A DNA stretch of 64,000 nt from Flectobacillus longus (GCF_030056705.1 NZ_JASHIC010000001.1:248001-312000); one strand, 5' to 3'. Counted from the first letter of the stretch, positions 34,616-43,704 are shown. Notes: a model not told the origin generated them from the sequence alone. Numbers and translations are program-made.

Positions 34616-35098
34616 ATGAAAACTCTAGATGATTTGCTAGTATTGGGCGACCCTCGGCTTTATGAGATATGCCAAGAAGTTACAAAAGATGAACTTGTTT
34701 TGGTAAAGGAGTGGGCAGCTGACCTGCACCAAGTCATGCAGGAAATACGAGAAAAGTACAATTTTGGAAGAGCCATTGCTGCGCCGCAGTTGGGTATTAT
34801 GAAAAGAGTGATTTATATGAATATCGATAAACCTGTAGTATTTATTAATCCAGTTTTAGAAAATCTCAGTGAAGAATTATTTGAGCTTTGGGATGATTGT
34901 ATGAGTTTTCCTCGTCTCTTGGTCAAAGTAAAGCGTCATAAAAGTCTTACAATTCGCTACCTTGACGAAAATTGGCAAGAGCAGGTTTGGGATATGCAAG
35001 ATGATCTATCTGAATTGCTCCAACATGAATATGACCATTTAGACGGTATTTTGTGTACTATGAGAGCTATCGATAATAAGTCTTTCAAATGGAGGTAG
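34616..35098 (+). CDS. def: Peptide deformylase, divergent type
   Basis: A 160-residue deformylase-fold protein. Motif 1 is GRAIAAPQLG (51-60), motif 2 is DDCMSFP with metal ligand C95 in place of the usual EGCLS, and motif 3 is HEYDHLDG (137-144) with H137, E138 and H141. All metal ligands and the catalytic glutamate are present, so it should be active, but the changed motif 2 marks it as one of the divergent or secondary deformylases. Its usual job is removing formyl from nascent peptides. Whether the cell has a second, canonical copy cannot be judged here. It is divergent from the class IV aminotransferase. Confidence 0.82.
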   Translation: MKTLDDLLVLGDPRLYEICQEVTKDELVLVKEWAADLHQVMQEIREKYNFGRAIAAPQLGIMKRVIYMNIDKPVVFINPVLENLSEELFELWDDCMSFPRLLVKVKRHKSLTIRYLDENWQEQVWDMQDDLSELLQHEYDHLDGILCTMRAIDNKSFKWR

Positions 35099-35395
35099 CG
35101 TGTATTTTTTTGCACCTTATTCTCTCTTTCTACAATAATAAGTACCTACCGAAATATAGAGCTCAACAGTATTGATACCCCTACTTCTATTGCCCTCTAA
35201 CCCTGCATATCATATTGGGCAATTTATTCTATTTTTAGCAGTGGATAAATCATCCACGAATTAGTTATGTCTGAAGAAATAAGATGATTTAGCGTTTTTG
35301 TTTATTTCATTTGAAACCAATACAAGATATCATAAAACATCTTTTTCTTCACAAACAACTAATACACTATAAATCTATTTTCTATAAAATTTTCT

Positions 35396-37372
35396 ATGAA
35401 AAAAAGAACAACACCATGGTTGGCAGTACTCTGCCTTATTGCTTCCTATTGCCTTCAGGCACAAAGCAACTACTATCAGCCCCTACCCTTAGGTGCTATC
35501 AAACCCAAAGGATGGCTTCGCGAAATGCTTTTGACACAAAAAAATGGATCAACAGGAAAATTGGATGAGTTGTATCCTTTGGTAATGGGACAACGCAACG
35601 GTTGGCTTGGCGGTGATGGAGACCAATGGGAACGTGGTCCGTATTGGATTGATGGGCTATTACCCTTAGCCTATATTCTTGATGATAAAGAGCTAATTGC
35701 GAAAGTAAAACCTTGGATAGAATGGAGTATAAAAAGTCAACAACCAAATGGATACTTTGGACCTTCTAAAGACTATGACTATGAAGCTGGAATACAAAGA
35801 GACAACAGTCATGATTGGTGGCCAAAGATGGTTATGCTGAAGATTTTACAGCAATATTACTCCGCTACTCAAGACAAAAGAGTGCTTACTTTGATGTCTA
35901 ATTACTTTCGTTATCAATTAAAAGAACTTCCTCAGAAACCACTTGACCATTGGACTTTTTGGGCAAAATTCCGAGTTGCAGACAATCTGATGGCAGTATA
36001 TTGGCTTTATGATATCACCCATGAGCCTTTTTTGTTAGACCTTGGAGAGTTGCTACACAAACAATCTTTTGACTTTACTCATCAGTTTCTTCAAACAGAT
36101 TTCTTGACTCATTTTGGAAGTATCCACACCGTGAATCTGGCTCAGGGACTCAAAGAACCTATCATTTATTATCAAAAACATCAAGAAGCTAAATACCTTG
36201 AAGCCGTAAAGAAAGGGCTTATAGATATTCGTCATTATAATGGTTTTGCAAATGGCGGATATGGTGGAGATGAAGCTTTGCATGGCAATAATCCAACCCA
36301 AGGAACTGAGTTATGTACAATTGTAGAAATGATGTTTAGCCTCGAAAAAGCTCTTGAAATTACAGGTGATATATCTTTTGCAGATCAGTTAGAAAAACTT
36401 GCTTTCAACGCCTTACCCACTCAGATTACCGATGATTTTATGGAAAGGCAATATTTCCAACAAGCAAATCAGGTCATGGCTACTCGTCATCAACGCAATT
36501 TTGGTGACAATCATGGAGGAACAGATTTGTGTTTTGGCTTACTCACAGGTTACCCTTGCTGTACTTCTAATATGCACCAAGGTTGGCCTAAATTCACGCA
36601 AAATCTTTGGTACACAACCGCAGATAAAGGTATCGCAGCGTTGGTATATTCATCCAATGAGATGAAAACTTTGGTTGGTAAAAATACCATGCTTACCGTA
36701 CTTGAAGAAACCAATTACCCTTTTGACGAAAGCATCAAGTTTACGCTATCTCTCAACAAATCAGACAGTTTCCCTTTTCATTTGAGGATTCCTGCTTGGT
36801 GTAAAAAGGCTATTGTAAAAGTAAATGGTAAAGATTTTCAAGAAATTGAAGGAAATCAAATCGTTAATTTAAATAGAATTTGGAAAAATGGCGATATCGT
36901 AGAATTAATATTACCAATGCATATTTTCAAAAATAAATGGTTCGAAAATTCCTTATCAATTGAGCGAGGACCAATTACATACGCTTTAAAAATTGGAGAG
37001 GAAAGTAAAAGAATGATCAATACCAAAGATTCAAAAATCTATGGCGAAAGCTATATAGAATCACGTCCTACTACAGATTGGAATTATGGTATTTTTGAGA
37101 TGCCTGACAGTAAGTTAGAGTCATTTTTTATAACTACAAAATCAAATCATATTTCAAGCTACCCCTGGAACACCCAAAATACTCCTATCACAATTAGAAC
37201 AAAGGCTAAAAAAATCCCTACATGGACTCTTTATAATGAGTCTGCTGGACACCTACCTTATTCGCCAATTTATGGCTTAGAAGCAAGTAATTTAGAAGAG
37301 GACATCGAATTAATTCCCTATGGGTGTACTACTTTGCGAATTTCACAATTTCCTGTAGTTGGCACAAAATAA
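35396..37372 (+). CDS. GH127-type beta-L-arabinofuranosidase (DUF1680 family)
   Basis: A 658-residue exported protein (signal 1-22, ending LQAQS) of the DUF1680/GH127 family. The opening YYQPLPLGAIKPKGWLREML is characteristic, followed by an (alpha/alpha)6 barrel (WLGGDGDQWERGPYWIDGLLPLAY, NGYFGPSKDYDYE). The zinc and active-site motifs known from Bifidobacterium HypBA1 are present in outline: E305-L-C307 in GTELCTIVEMM and C388-C389 in GYPCCTSNMHQGWPKF. The C-terminal half is beta-rich. It would release arabinofuranose from side chains of pectin or extensin-like glycans. Located alone, between def and a membrane protein gene, with a terminator at 37400-37430. Confidence 0.85.
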   Translation: MKKRTTPWLAVLCLIASYCLQAQSNYYQPLPLGAIKPKGWLREMLLTQKNGSTGKLDELYPLVMGQRNGWLGGDGDQWERGPYWIDGLLPLAYILDDKELIAKVKPWIEWSIKSQQPNGYFGPSKDYDYEAGIQRDNSHDWWPKMVMLKILQQYYSATQDKRVLTLMSNYFRYQLKELPQKPLDHWTFWAKFRVADNLMAVYWLYDITHEPFLLDLGELLHKQSFDFTHQFLQTDFLTHFGSIHTVNLAQGLKEPIIYYQKHQEAKYLEAVKKGLIDIRHYNGFANGGYGGDEALHGNNPTQGTELCTIVEMMFSLEKALEITGDISFADQLEKLAFNALPTQITDDFMERQYFQQANQVMATRHQRNFGDNHGGTDLCFGLLTGYPCCTSNMHQGWPKFTQNLWYTTADKGIAALVYSSNEMKTLVGKNTMLTVLEETNYPFDESIKFTLSLNKSDSFPFHLRIPAWCKKAIVKVNGKDFQEIEGNQIVNLNRIWKNGDIVELILPMHIFKNKWFENSLSIERGPITYALKIGEESKRMINTKDSKIYGESYIESRPTTDWNYGIFEMPDSKLESFFITTKSNHISSYPWNTQNTPITIRTKAKKIPTWTLYNESAGHLPYSPIYGLEASNLEEDIELIPYGCTTLRISQFPVVGTK

Positions 37373-37399
37373 CATTGGTTTTTTAATAAAAAACGCTCT

Positions 37400-37436
37400 G
37401 CTTGTAAAGGCGATAAACACCTTTACAAGCTGTTTT
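37400..37436 (+). terminator. Intrinsic terminator
   Basis: An 11-bp perfect inverted repeat (GCTTGTAAAGG at 37400-37410, CCTTTACAAGC at 37420-37430) with a nine-base loop lies 28 bases after the GH127 stop; the following sequence is TGTTTTGGG, only partly T-rich. Confidence 0.6.
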
Positions 37437-37540
37437 GGGTTTAAGATTAAAACCATTTGCTAATTTTAAACTGTATTTGTGTAGTTTATTCCCTTTTAAA
37501 ATCGAAGATTTATATTATTTTTAAAATCAGCTTATCCAAG

Positions 37541-37585
37541 ACTTTCTTATTGAGTAGTGATATGGTCGCTCTTCAATAAGAAAGT
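37541..37585. repeat. 13-bp inverted repeat before the membrane protein gene
   Basis: ACTTTCTTATTGA at 37541-37553 is mirrored exactly by TCAATAAGAAAGT at 37573-37585 across a 19-base spacer, 36 bases upstream of the ATG at 37621. It could be an operator or a leader hairpin for that gene, or a second terminator. Confidence 0.45.
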
Positions 37586-37620
37586 TAGATATATATTTCT
37601 TGACTATATCTGATATTTAG

Positions 37621-38352
37621 ATGAAGTACATTCTTTCCCAACCCATTTTTAACCATCATACACAAAACTTTAAGGCACTCATTACTCTGGCTTGGGGATT
37701 TTTTCCTTTTATTGCTCTGTTGTTATTTATTGATTCACCCTACTTTGTAGAGCGCTTTTTTGAGGGTAGATACCTAGCTGACGTCCTAACTATTCTTTAT
37801 TTTTCGAGTTTGTTTAAATACAGCGATGCTCACTTACGAAAACTATTATTCATCATGGTTTTCTTATCATATCTTGGCGAATTAATATTTTGTAATGGTG
37901 TCGGAATGTATGACTATCGAACGCCCTATGTCCCATTTTATGTACCTTTTGGGCATAGTATTGTTTATGCCACTGGATATATTTTTGCCAAAAACCAATG
38001 GGTTATAAAACACGACAATACGCTTCGTTCTATCTTTATTGCCTTTTATGCTCTTGTGTTCTTAAGCGTTGGCTATTTCTTAAATGATGATTTTTCCCTA
38101 TTATTTGGTCTTTTGTTTTTTATACTGGTAAGACGTAAAAGATGGCAAAATGTCTATTTTTTTATTGGTTTGGCAGTATTCACCACCGAGCTAATTGGAA
38201 CCTATTACAACTGTTGGACTTGGAGGCCAATCACTTATGGAGGACTAGCGACCGCCAACCCTCCAATGGGAGCCGTATTTTTTTATGGAGGCGGAGATGT
38301 ACTACTCGACAAAATAGTTTGGTATTATGAGCGCAAAATCCAAGCGATTTAG
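37621..38352 (+). CDS. Hypothetical integral membrane protein (243 aa)
   Basis: A 243-residue protein with about six or seven hydrophobic segments. Polar motifs placed at segment ends (YDYRTPYVPFYVPFGHSIVYATGY, NCWTWRP, TANPPMGAVFFYGGGD) give it the look of a membrane enzyme or transporter rather than a simple pore, and similar NPP and GD motifs occur in some carotenoid-pathway membrane hydratases. I cannot assign a family with confidence. It is convergent with the AlkB-like gene, 14 bases away. A perfect inverted repeat lies 36 bases upstream of the start. Confidence 0.6.
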   Translation: MKYILSQPIFNHHTQNFKALITLAWGFFPFIALLLFIDSPYFVERFFEGRYLADVLTILYFSSLFKYSDAHLRKLLFIMVFLSYLGELIFCNGVGMYDYRTPYVPFYVPFGHSIVYATGYIFAKNQWVIKHDNTLRSIFIAFYALVFLSVGYFLNDDFSLLFGLLFFILVRRKRWQNVYFFIGLAVFTTELIGTYYNCWTWRPITYGGLATANPPMGAVFFYGGGDVLLDKIVWYYERKIQAI

Positions 38353-38366
38353 CCAGTTTTGATACA

Positions 38367-38984
38367 TCAGTGCTGGTTTTCAATAGTGCGAAAAGTGAGA
38401 TTGATTCTTGGCTTGCTAACTCTCTTGGTTGGTGGTAAGCGATGTAACCAAAAAGTCTGGGTTGTATCTTTCATCACCAACAAACTTCCGTGCTCTAATA
38501 ACATCTCTACTTTCTCGCCAGAGTGTTTATGTTTAAAAGCAAACTTGCGCTCTGCACCAAAAGTAATCGACCCAATAGCTCCGTTTTTTTTCAAATCAAT
38601 TTCATCGTCGCTGTGCCAGGCCATCCCCTCATCACCAGAATGATAGAGATTTAAAAGGCATGAGTTAAAAGTTTCGCCAGTAGCTATTTCTATTCGATTC
38701 TTGAGTGCTAGTAACTCAGGTGTCCAAGGCAAAGCTTCTTTGGTGACTTTTGAATATGTATATCGAAACGGCCTATCGCCATACCATGCTACCTTGCGTT
38801 TGGTAATGATTTTTTTACCAAAAATAATCGCCTCATCATTTCTCCAATCGATGGTATTCCAAAGCTTTTCGAAAAACATATTGGCTTCTTCTTCTAAAAA
38901 AAGTTTGCCATGGTAATTGACTATACCATCTTTTGGAAGCCAATTGATATGAGCATTATGCTCATTATATAAAAAAAGACTCAT
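38367..38984 (-). CDS. AlkB-like 2-oxoglutarate/Fe(II) dioxygenase
   Basis: The frame reaches 39026, but the ATG ending at 38984 (MSLFLYNEHNAHINWLPKDG) fits the family start better. Iron and 2-oxoglutarate ligands are clear in the long numbering: H138 and D140 in AWHSDDE, H195 in FWLHRLP, and R207 and R213 in KPRINLTFR. The FGAERKFAFKHK and NLYHSGDEGMAWHSD segments are diagnostic for AlkB homologues of the short ALKBH2/3-like kind. Such enzymes remove methyl or ethenyl lesions from DNA or RNA bases. Single gene, convergent with the membrane protein gene. Confidence 0.9.
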   Translation of the reverse strand: MSLFLYNEHNAHINWLPKDGIVNYHGKLFLEEEANMFFEKLWNTIDWRNDEAIIFGKKIITKRKVAWYGDRPFRYTYSKVTKEALPWTPELLALKNRIEIATGETFNSCLLNLYHSGDEGMAWHSDDEIDLKKNGAIGSITFGAERKFAFKHKHSGEKVEMLLEHGSLLVMKDTTQTFWLHRLPPTKRVSKPRINLTFRTIENQH

Positions 38985-39586
38985 ACATTTTGTTGGTTTT
39001 ATAAAGCAAATTTTATGGATTTGCACTACACATCCTACCCGATTATTGCTAAATGTTCTCTGTGCTCACTTTCAAATATAAGGATTTAAAGAAATAACAT
39101 AAATTGTTGATTAACAATCAAAAAAAATTTGCTTCTAATTATCTTTAAGTATAAATTTATATCTAATAGGATATTGGTTTCTGTCTCCAGTTTCACGAGA
39201 TTTGTATAGAATCTAAAAGATAACTGAAGAATTTTCACCATAAAATAAAAAAAACAATAGTATTTAATCATATATTATCATCTACACTTTATGAATTCAA
39301 CTCAATAGTTTCTTGCCTAACATTAATCAGTCGTACCACTCTTCTTGCATATTTCTAAGATAAAACATTCAAAGGTATTGCCCTTCGAACAGGGATTCTA
39401 TTTACTAAAAAATCATCAACATTATCATTTTATTGCGCCTAAGTACTTCTTAAATTGTCCGTTTTTAGAATAATATAAAACCTAATTTTTGATATTATTA
39501 AACATTCACCCTAGGCAATTAAAATGAAAAGCATTGTTTCAAGCTTCTATTTTCAAATTAGTTGCTTTCAAACACTTATGTATTAA
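38985..39586. other. Gap before the LytTR gene, no gene seen
   Basis: About 600 AT-rich bases between alkB-like and the LytTR gene. I found no credible short gene, hairpin with T-run or exact TAnnTTTG near 39540. The alkB-like promoter and the LytTR promoter must both lie here. Confidence 0.4.
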
Positions 39587-39985
39587 ATGGTTTATCTAAA
39601 AAAAAGTGATAGTTTTTCGATCTCGCCAACACTCGAACCTAAAGAAAACAATGGACGCGAGTACGTCTTTGTAAAGCAAAATAACTTATATGTTAAGATG
39701 CCATATAAGAATTTAGTTTTTGCAAAAAGCTCAGGCAATTATGTAGAATTAATTACAAGCAATCAAAAAAAATACCTTCTAAAAACAAGTGTTCAGCAAA
39801 TAGAAAACTCTTTGAATTACGAAAAAATTATTCGTATTCATCGTTCCTATTTGATTAACATTGACCACCTAATAGAATTTAGTGTTCAAGAAGTTACACT
39901 TAGTAATGGGTGTATTTTACCTATTGGCAAACATTATCAAGAAAACTTTATAAGCCTTGTTTTAAACTGCACAGTGCTTATGTAA
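39587..39985 (+). CDS. Standalone LytTR DNA-binding regulator
   Basis: A 132-residue protein consisting of a LytTR DNA-binding domain (about 25-125) without a receiver or membrane part. Family features are YKNLVFAKSSGNYVELIT, the KTSVQQIENSL helix and FIRIHRSYLINIDHLIEF-like core (here IIRIHRSYLINIDHL), followed by a GCILPIGKHYQE end. Such proteins bind direct-repeat DNA sites and usually act after a partner kinase; none is adjacent. The membrane zinc-ribbon gene begins 73 bases downstream on the same strand and may be its partner. A second standalone LytTR gene lies at 63412-63771. Confidence 0.88.
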   Translation: MVYLKKSDSFSISPTLEPKENNGREYVFVKQNNLYVKMPYKNLVFAKSSGNYVELITSNQKKYLLKTSVQQIENSLNYEKIIRIHRSYLINIDHLIEFSVQEVTLSNGCILPIGKHYQENFISLVLNCTVLM

Positions 39986-40058
39986 ACCTCTTACTTTAAA
40001 CTATTTTGATTTAATACATTTTCAACATTAACACACTATATTTAAATAATTAGAACTC

Positions 40059-40310
40059 ATGAAAGCCGAACTATTAAACCTAGTTTTTCTCACAGCAATA
40101 GCTCTTGTTGTGAGTGTAATTATTGGTATGCTCTATTTTTATAGAATGAAAAATAGAACCACTATTAAAAATCAATGCCCATGTTGTCACCAAAACTACG
40201 GACAAAGAGTACAAACTCCATTTGTGTATGATATTTTTAGAACAATCTTAAGTATCCCTGTAAAAACCTATAAATGTTTATCTTGTGACTCAATTTTTTT
40301 TGTAAAGTAA
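40059..40310 (+). CDS. Membrane-anchored zinc-ribbon protein (83 aa), paralogue
   Basis: One N-terminal membrane segment (about residues 6-28) is followed by a zinc ribbon with two CxxC knuckles: CPCC near residue 44 and CLSC near residue 75, the latter in KTYKCLSCDSIFFVK. The ribbon is nearly identical to that of the 97-residue protein at 5405-5698, which adds a short tail. The conserved core between the knuckles is NYG-RV-TPF. No named family is recognised. It follows a LytTR regulator by 73 bases in the same direction, so the pair may be a transcription unit in which the ribbon protein senses metal or redox state or tethers a partner. Confidence 0.75.
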   Translation: MKAELLNLVFLTAIALVVSVIIGMLYFYRMKNRTTIKNQCPCCHQNYGQRVQTPFVYDIFRTILSIPVKTYKCLSCDSIFFVK

Positions 40311-40435
40311 ATATTAACGTATTGTCAACAGGGTTAGTAATTATGCTACAGGGGTATGTCCTGCTGAAGTAAGTTAGTACCTTGGATTCAATTTTTATTG
40401 GTCATAAATTAGGGTAATAATCAAATCCTAATTTT

Positions 40436-41467
40436 ATGAAATCAATATCGCAATTTTCTATTTACTGTTTTTTAACATTAATTTTTACCCTCTCAAATGT
40501 GTTTGCTCAAGCTCCTAAAAAGACTTCTGGCAATCCCATTTTTGAGGGTTGGTATGCTGACCCTGAAGCGGTCATTTTAAATAAAGAATATTGGGTTTTC
40601 CCTACTTTTTCGGCCAAATACAAAAACCAGGTTTTCTTTGATGCCTTTTCGTCAAAAGATTTGGTCAATTGGAAAAAACATCCTAAAATTTTGGATACCA
40701 CAGCCATCAAATGGGCAAAAATAGCTATGTGGGCTCCATCAATCGTACAAAAAGGAAAGCATTTTTTTTTGTTCTTTTCGGCTAATGATATTCAAAGTTC
40801 TGAAAGGAAAGGCTTTGGTCCCAATAATCCAGATAAGGATGATAAAGTGGGCGGAATAGGTATTGCAGTAGCTTCAAAACCCGAAGGCCCTTATAAAGAT
40901 TATCTTGGTAAGCCTCTTATCAATCAATTTTATAACAAAGCTCAGCCTATTGATCAGGCAGTTTTTCAAGATAAAGACGGCCAATACTATATTATTTATG
41001 GAGGTTGGGGACATTGTAATATTGCCAAACTCAAATCTGACTTTACAGGTTTGATACCTTTAGAAAACGGTGAAATAGTTAAAGAAATCACGCCAAAAGG
41101 CTATGTGGAAGGACCCATTATGTTTATTCGCAAGGGTAAATATTATTTGATGTGGTCGGAAGGTGGCTGGACAAATGGAACGTACAAAGTGGCCTATGGC
41201 GTAGCGGATTCGGTTTGGGGACCATTTGAGAAAAAGTCAACTATCTTAGTGGCAGATGAAAAGGTTGCCACTGGTGCTGGGCATCATTCTGTAATCAATT
41301 CTCCTAAGTCTGATGACTGGTACATTGTGTATCACCGTCGCCCAATTCCTAATCTCGACCGTGACCATCGTGTGGTATGTGTCGATCATCTGTATTTTAA
41401 CGAAGACGGTACCATTAAAGATGTAAAAATGACTTTCGAAGGCGTTGAACCTAAGAAATTGAAATAG
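40436..41467 (+). CDS. GH43 family arabinan-active hydrolase
   Basis: A 343-residue exported GH43 enzyme (signal 1-24). The three catalytic acids of the five-bladed propeller are visible: D42 in WYADPEAV (general base), D173 in PIDQAVFQDKDG (pKa modulator) and E225 in GYVEGPIMF (general acid). Motifs such as WAPSIVQKGKHFFLFFSAN and GAGHHSVINS also fit. Likely activities are alpha-L-arabinofuranosidase, arabinanase or beta-xylosidase; the length without extra domains fits an arabinan-side-chain enzyme. It stands alone, followed by a hairpin at 41493-41527. Confidence 0.88.
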   Translation: MKSISQFSIYCFLTLIFTLSNVFAQAPKKTSGNPIFEGWYADPEAVILNKEYWVFPTFSAKYKNQVFFDAFSSKDLVNWKKHPKILDTTAIKWAKIAMWAPSIVQKGKHFFLFFSANDIQSSERKGFGPNNPDKDDKVGGIGIAVASKPEGPYKDYLGKPLINQFYNKAQPIDQAVFQDKDGQYYIIYGGWGHCNIAKLKSDFTGLIPLENGEIVKEITPKGYVEGPIMFIRKGKYYLMWSEGGWTNGTYKVAYGVADSVWGPFEKKSTILVADEKVATGAGHHSVINSPKSDDWYIVYHRRPIPNLDRDHRVVCVDHLYFNEDGTIKDVKMTFEGVEPKKLK

Positions 41468-41492
41468 GGAATTATTTCCATTTGAAAATAAA

Positions 41493-41527
41493 ATAGCATT
41501 ACTCCAGATAATTAGGAGTAATGCTAT
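41493..41527 (+). terminator. Terminator-like hairpin
   Basis: A 13-bp perfect inverted repeat (ATAGCATTACTCC at 41493-41505, GGAGTAATGCTAT at 41515-41527) lies 26 bases after the GH43 stop. The downstream bases GAATTATG are not T-rich, so termination efficiency is uncertain. Confidence 0.5.
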
Positions 41528-41595
41528 GAATTATGTCCTATGAAATAAGATGTCATTTCATACAAATTAGATACTCTTTCCCTAATGCCTGATCC

Positions 41596-42162
41596 CTATT
41601 GCCTAAAGTTCAGCAACCTATCGCGCACTTCCATAAGTGCATATCCCAATAGATTTTCGCCTTCCCACTCCATCGGATTTTCAACGTCTGGATGATCAGA
41701 TGCCATACCAATACCCCAAATAGAATCGACAGGGCTTGCCTCTACGATAACTCGATTATTGGTCGTTAATAAAAACTCCTTTAAGGCTATATCTTGTGAA
41801 AATTTATGAAAATTACCTTCTACAACAATATTAAATTTATAGGTATCCCAAGTTTTTGAATTAAAATTTTTTACCGATCGGCCAAGCTTTTTTGCTTCTG
41901 CGGGACTCTTCACTTGTAAGATTTTCTGAGCAGACGCTTCATCTTGAAATAACCTAGCTTTTTGCACCATCATCCAATGTTCGGCTGTTTCAAATACCTC
42001 TTGATTCACTTTAAATGGTGACTGCCACCACTGGCTAAAACACGATTTTGAGAGGCTTCCATCTTTTGCAGATTGATGCCCCCAGAAAAATAGATATTTA
42101 ATTGGCTCTCCGTAGTTGTACTTTTCACAGAGCCATTGTTGATTATATTTCATAGTTATCAT
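41596..42162 (-). CDS. NADAR family protein
   Basis: A 188-residue NADAR-domain protein (YbiA-like). Characteristic motifs are FFWGH near the start, FSQWWQSPFKVN, the ETAEHWMMVQKARLF helix, and the C-terminal SIWGIGMASDHPDVENPMEWEGENLLG. YbiA homologues hydrolyse N-glycosidic bonds of damaged riboflavin precursors, and other NADAR proteins act on NAD-derived ADP-ribose. The start may be M1 or M4 (MKYNQQWLCEKYNYG). It is transcribed in the same direction as mnmA, whose terminator lies between them. Confidence 0.9.
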   Translation of the reverse strand: MITMKYNQQWLCEKYNYGEPIKYLFFWGHQSAKDGSLSKSCFSQWWQSPFKVNQEVFETAEHWMMVQKARLFQDEASAQKILQVKSPAEAKKLGRSVKNFNSKTWDTYKFNIVVEGNFHKFSQDIALKEFLLTTNNRVIVEASPVDSIWGIGMASDHPDVENPMEWEGENLLGYALMEVRDRLLNFRQ

Positions 42163-42268
42163 TATGGTTAGAAATTCAAAAATAGTAAAATTTTAGTAAT
42201 TGGTTAAACAAAAAGAAGATAGCTTCTTTTATAAACTTTGCTTCTTCTTGTTTTTTGGTAAAAAAAAA

Positions 42269-42298
42269 GGCTTTTTTCAAAGAAATTTGAAAAAAGCC
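42269..42298 (-). terminator. Terminator after mnmA
   Basis: A 13-bp perfect inverted repeat (GGCTTTTTTCAAA at 42269-42281, TTTGAAAAAAGCC at 42286-42298) with a four-base loop lies about 20 bases after the mnmA stop. On the minus strand it is followed by a run of T residues. Confidence 0.8.
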
Positions 42299-42320
42299 CA
42301 CAATAATTTATGTATCTATT

Positions 42321-43457
42321 TTATTGTACTACAGCTGCATAAATGCCTGAAGTTGCATCTTGTTTGAATGATTTTGTAATCCAGCCTCCGCCTACAACAT
42401 CATTTTCTTCGTAGAAAACCGCCGCTTGACCTGGCGCAATACCCGATACAGGCTGATGAAAATCTACTCTAATTTTTTCGCCATCTTGGATGATTTTAGC
42501 TGGTGTTCCTTGATCTTTATAGCGAACCTTAGTGATGGTTTCTAAGGTATCAGGAATTGAGGCATACTTTGATAAGTTCAATTGTCCAACCCACATACCA
42601 TCACGCTCCAAATCTTTGTCACGTCCCAAAACTACCTCGTTGGTTTCTTTGCGAATCTCTGTCACAAAAGCAGGATAGCCTAATGCAATACCCAAACCTT
42701 TGCGTTGACCGATGGTATAGAATGGATATCCTTCGTGTTTCCCCAATACTTTGCCACTAGTGTCTACAAAGTTTCCACCACGTACCTGTTCTTCTAATCC
42801 CTCTACACGTCGTTTTAAGAAGCCACGATAATCGTTGTCTGGCACAAAACAAATTTCATAACTTTCAGATTTGTTGACCAAATCCATAAAGCCACGTTCT
42901 TTTGCCATTTCTCGGATGGTACTTTTGGTCAAATGTCCCAAAGGTAACTTGGTGCGAGAAAGACTTTCTTGAGAAACACCCCATAATACATAGCTTTGAT
43001 CTTTCCAAGTATCAACACCTTTAGAGATAACAAAACGTGAGTTTTCTTCACGAATATTAGCATAGTGACCAGTTGCGATGAACTCACAATCAAGTTTATC
43101 GGCACGACGCAAAAGCGCATCCCACTTGATGTGCGTATTACACATTACACAAGGGTTTGGGGTACGTCCTTCCAAGTATTCACCCGTAAAGTGATTGATT
43201 ACATAATCGCCAAATTCTTCTCTAATATCGAGGATATAGTGAGGGAAACCCAACTCAACAGCAATATTACGTGCGTCGTTGATTGAATCTAAAGAGCAAC
43301 AACCTGTTTCTTTTTTGGTACCACCAGAGGAAGCATAATCCCATGTTTTCATGGTCATACCTACTACTTCGTAACCTTGTTCGTGAAGCATTACTGCTGC
43401 CACCGAACTGTCGATACCGCCACTCATGGCGACTAAAATTCTTCCGTGTTTACTCAT
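42321..43457 (-). CDS. mnmA: tRNA-specific 2-thiouridylase
   Basis: A 378-residue MnmA, which thiolates uridine 34 of Lys, Glu and Gln tRNAs. The P-loop SGGIDSSV (12-19) activates the uridine with ATP; the catalytic cysteines are C106 in NPCVMCN and C203 in SYEICFVPD. GHYANIRE, KDQSYVLWGVSQE and the C-terminal GIAPGQAAVFYEEN are standard. It has the three-domain length of the family. Divergent from a TrpF-like gene, and followed by a terminator. No tusE or desulfurase gene is adjacent; sulfur donor is not visible here. Confidence 0.95.
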   Translation of the reverse strand: MSKHGRILVAMSGGIDSSVAAVMLHEQGYEVVGMTMKTWDYASSGGTKKETGCCSLDSINDARNIAVELGFPHYILDIREEFGDYVINHFTGEYLEGRTPNPCVMCNTHIKWDALLRRADKLDCEFIATGHYANIREENSRFVISKGVDTWKDQSYVLWGVSQESLSRTKLPLGHLTKSTIREMAKERGFMDLVNKSESYEICFVPDNDYRGFLKRRVEGLEEQVRGGNFVDTSGKVLGKHEGYPFYTIGQRKGLGIALGYPAFVTEIRKETNEVVLGRDKDLERDGMWVGQLNLSKYASIPDTLETITKVRYKDQGTPAKIIQDGEKIRVDFHQPVSGIAPGQAAVFYEENDVVGGGWITKSFKQDATSGIYAAVVQ

Positions 43458-43650
43458 GTTTTCGGCGAGGATTCAAAGTCCTCCGTTATTCTTTAATATG
43501 ATATTTCAATAATAAGCTGATTATTGTTGCCAATACATTAATAGTATTAATCAAAGATTGACATTTTTTTTCAACCAAATATTCTTTTGCAAAAATACAA
43601 TATTTTTCTAACACCATGGCTAGCTTTTTGGTTCTGAGTTAGTCAAATTG

Positions 43651-43658
43651 TACTTTTG
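43651..43658 (+). promoter_or_regulatory. Promoter of the TrpF-like gene
   Basis: TACTTTTG at 43651-43658 matches TAnnTTTG, and TTTG at 43627-43630 lies 20 bases upstream as a -33 element. Transcription would start near 43665, so the ATG at 43705 and not the one at 43648 is the usable start. Confidence 0.6.
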
Positions 43659-43704
43659 CAAAAATTATAGGGTAAACGTTTTTCCCTACAAGCAGAAAAC
43701 AATT

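Noticed and set aside
43648-43704. Upstream start for the TrpF-like protein
   Set aside because: The -7 promoter box at 43651-43658 lies inside this stretch, so it is not transcribed as coding sequence.
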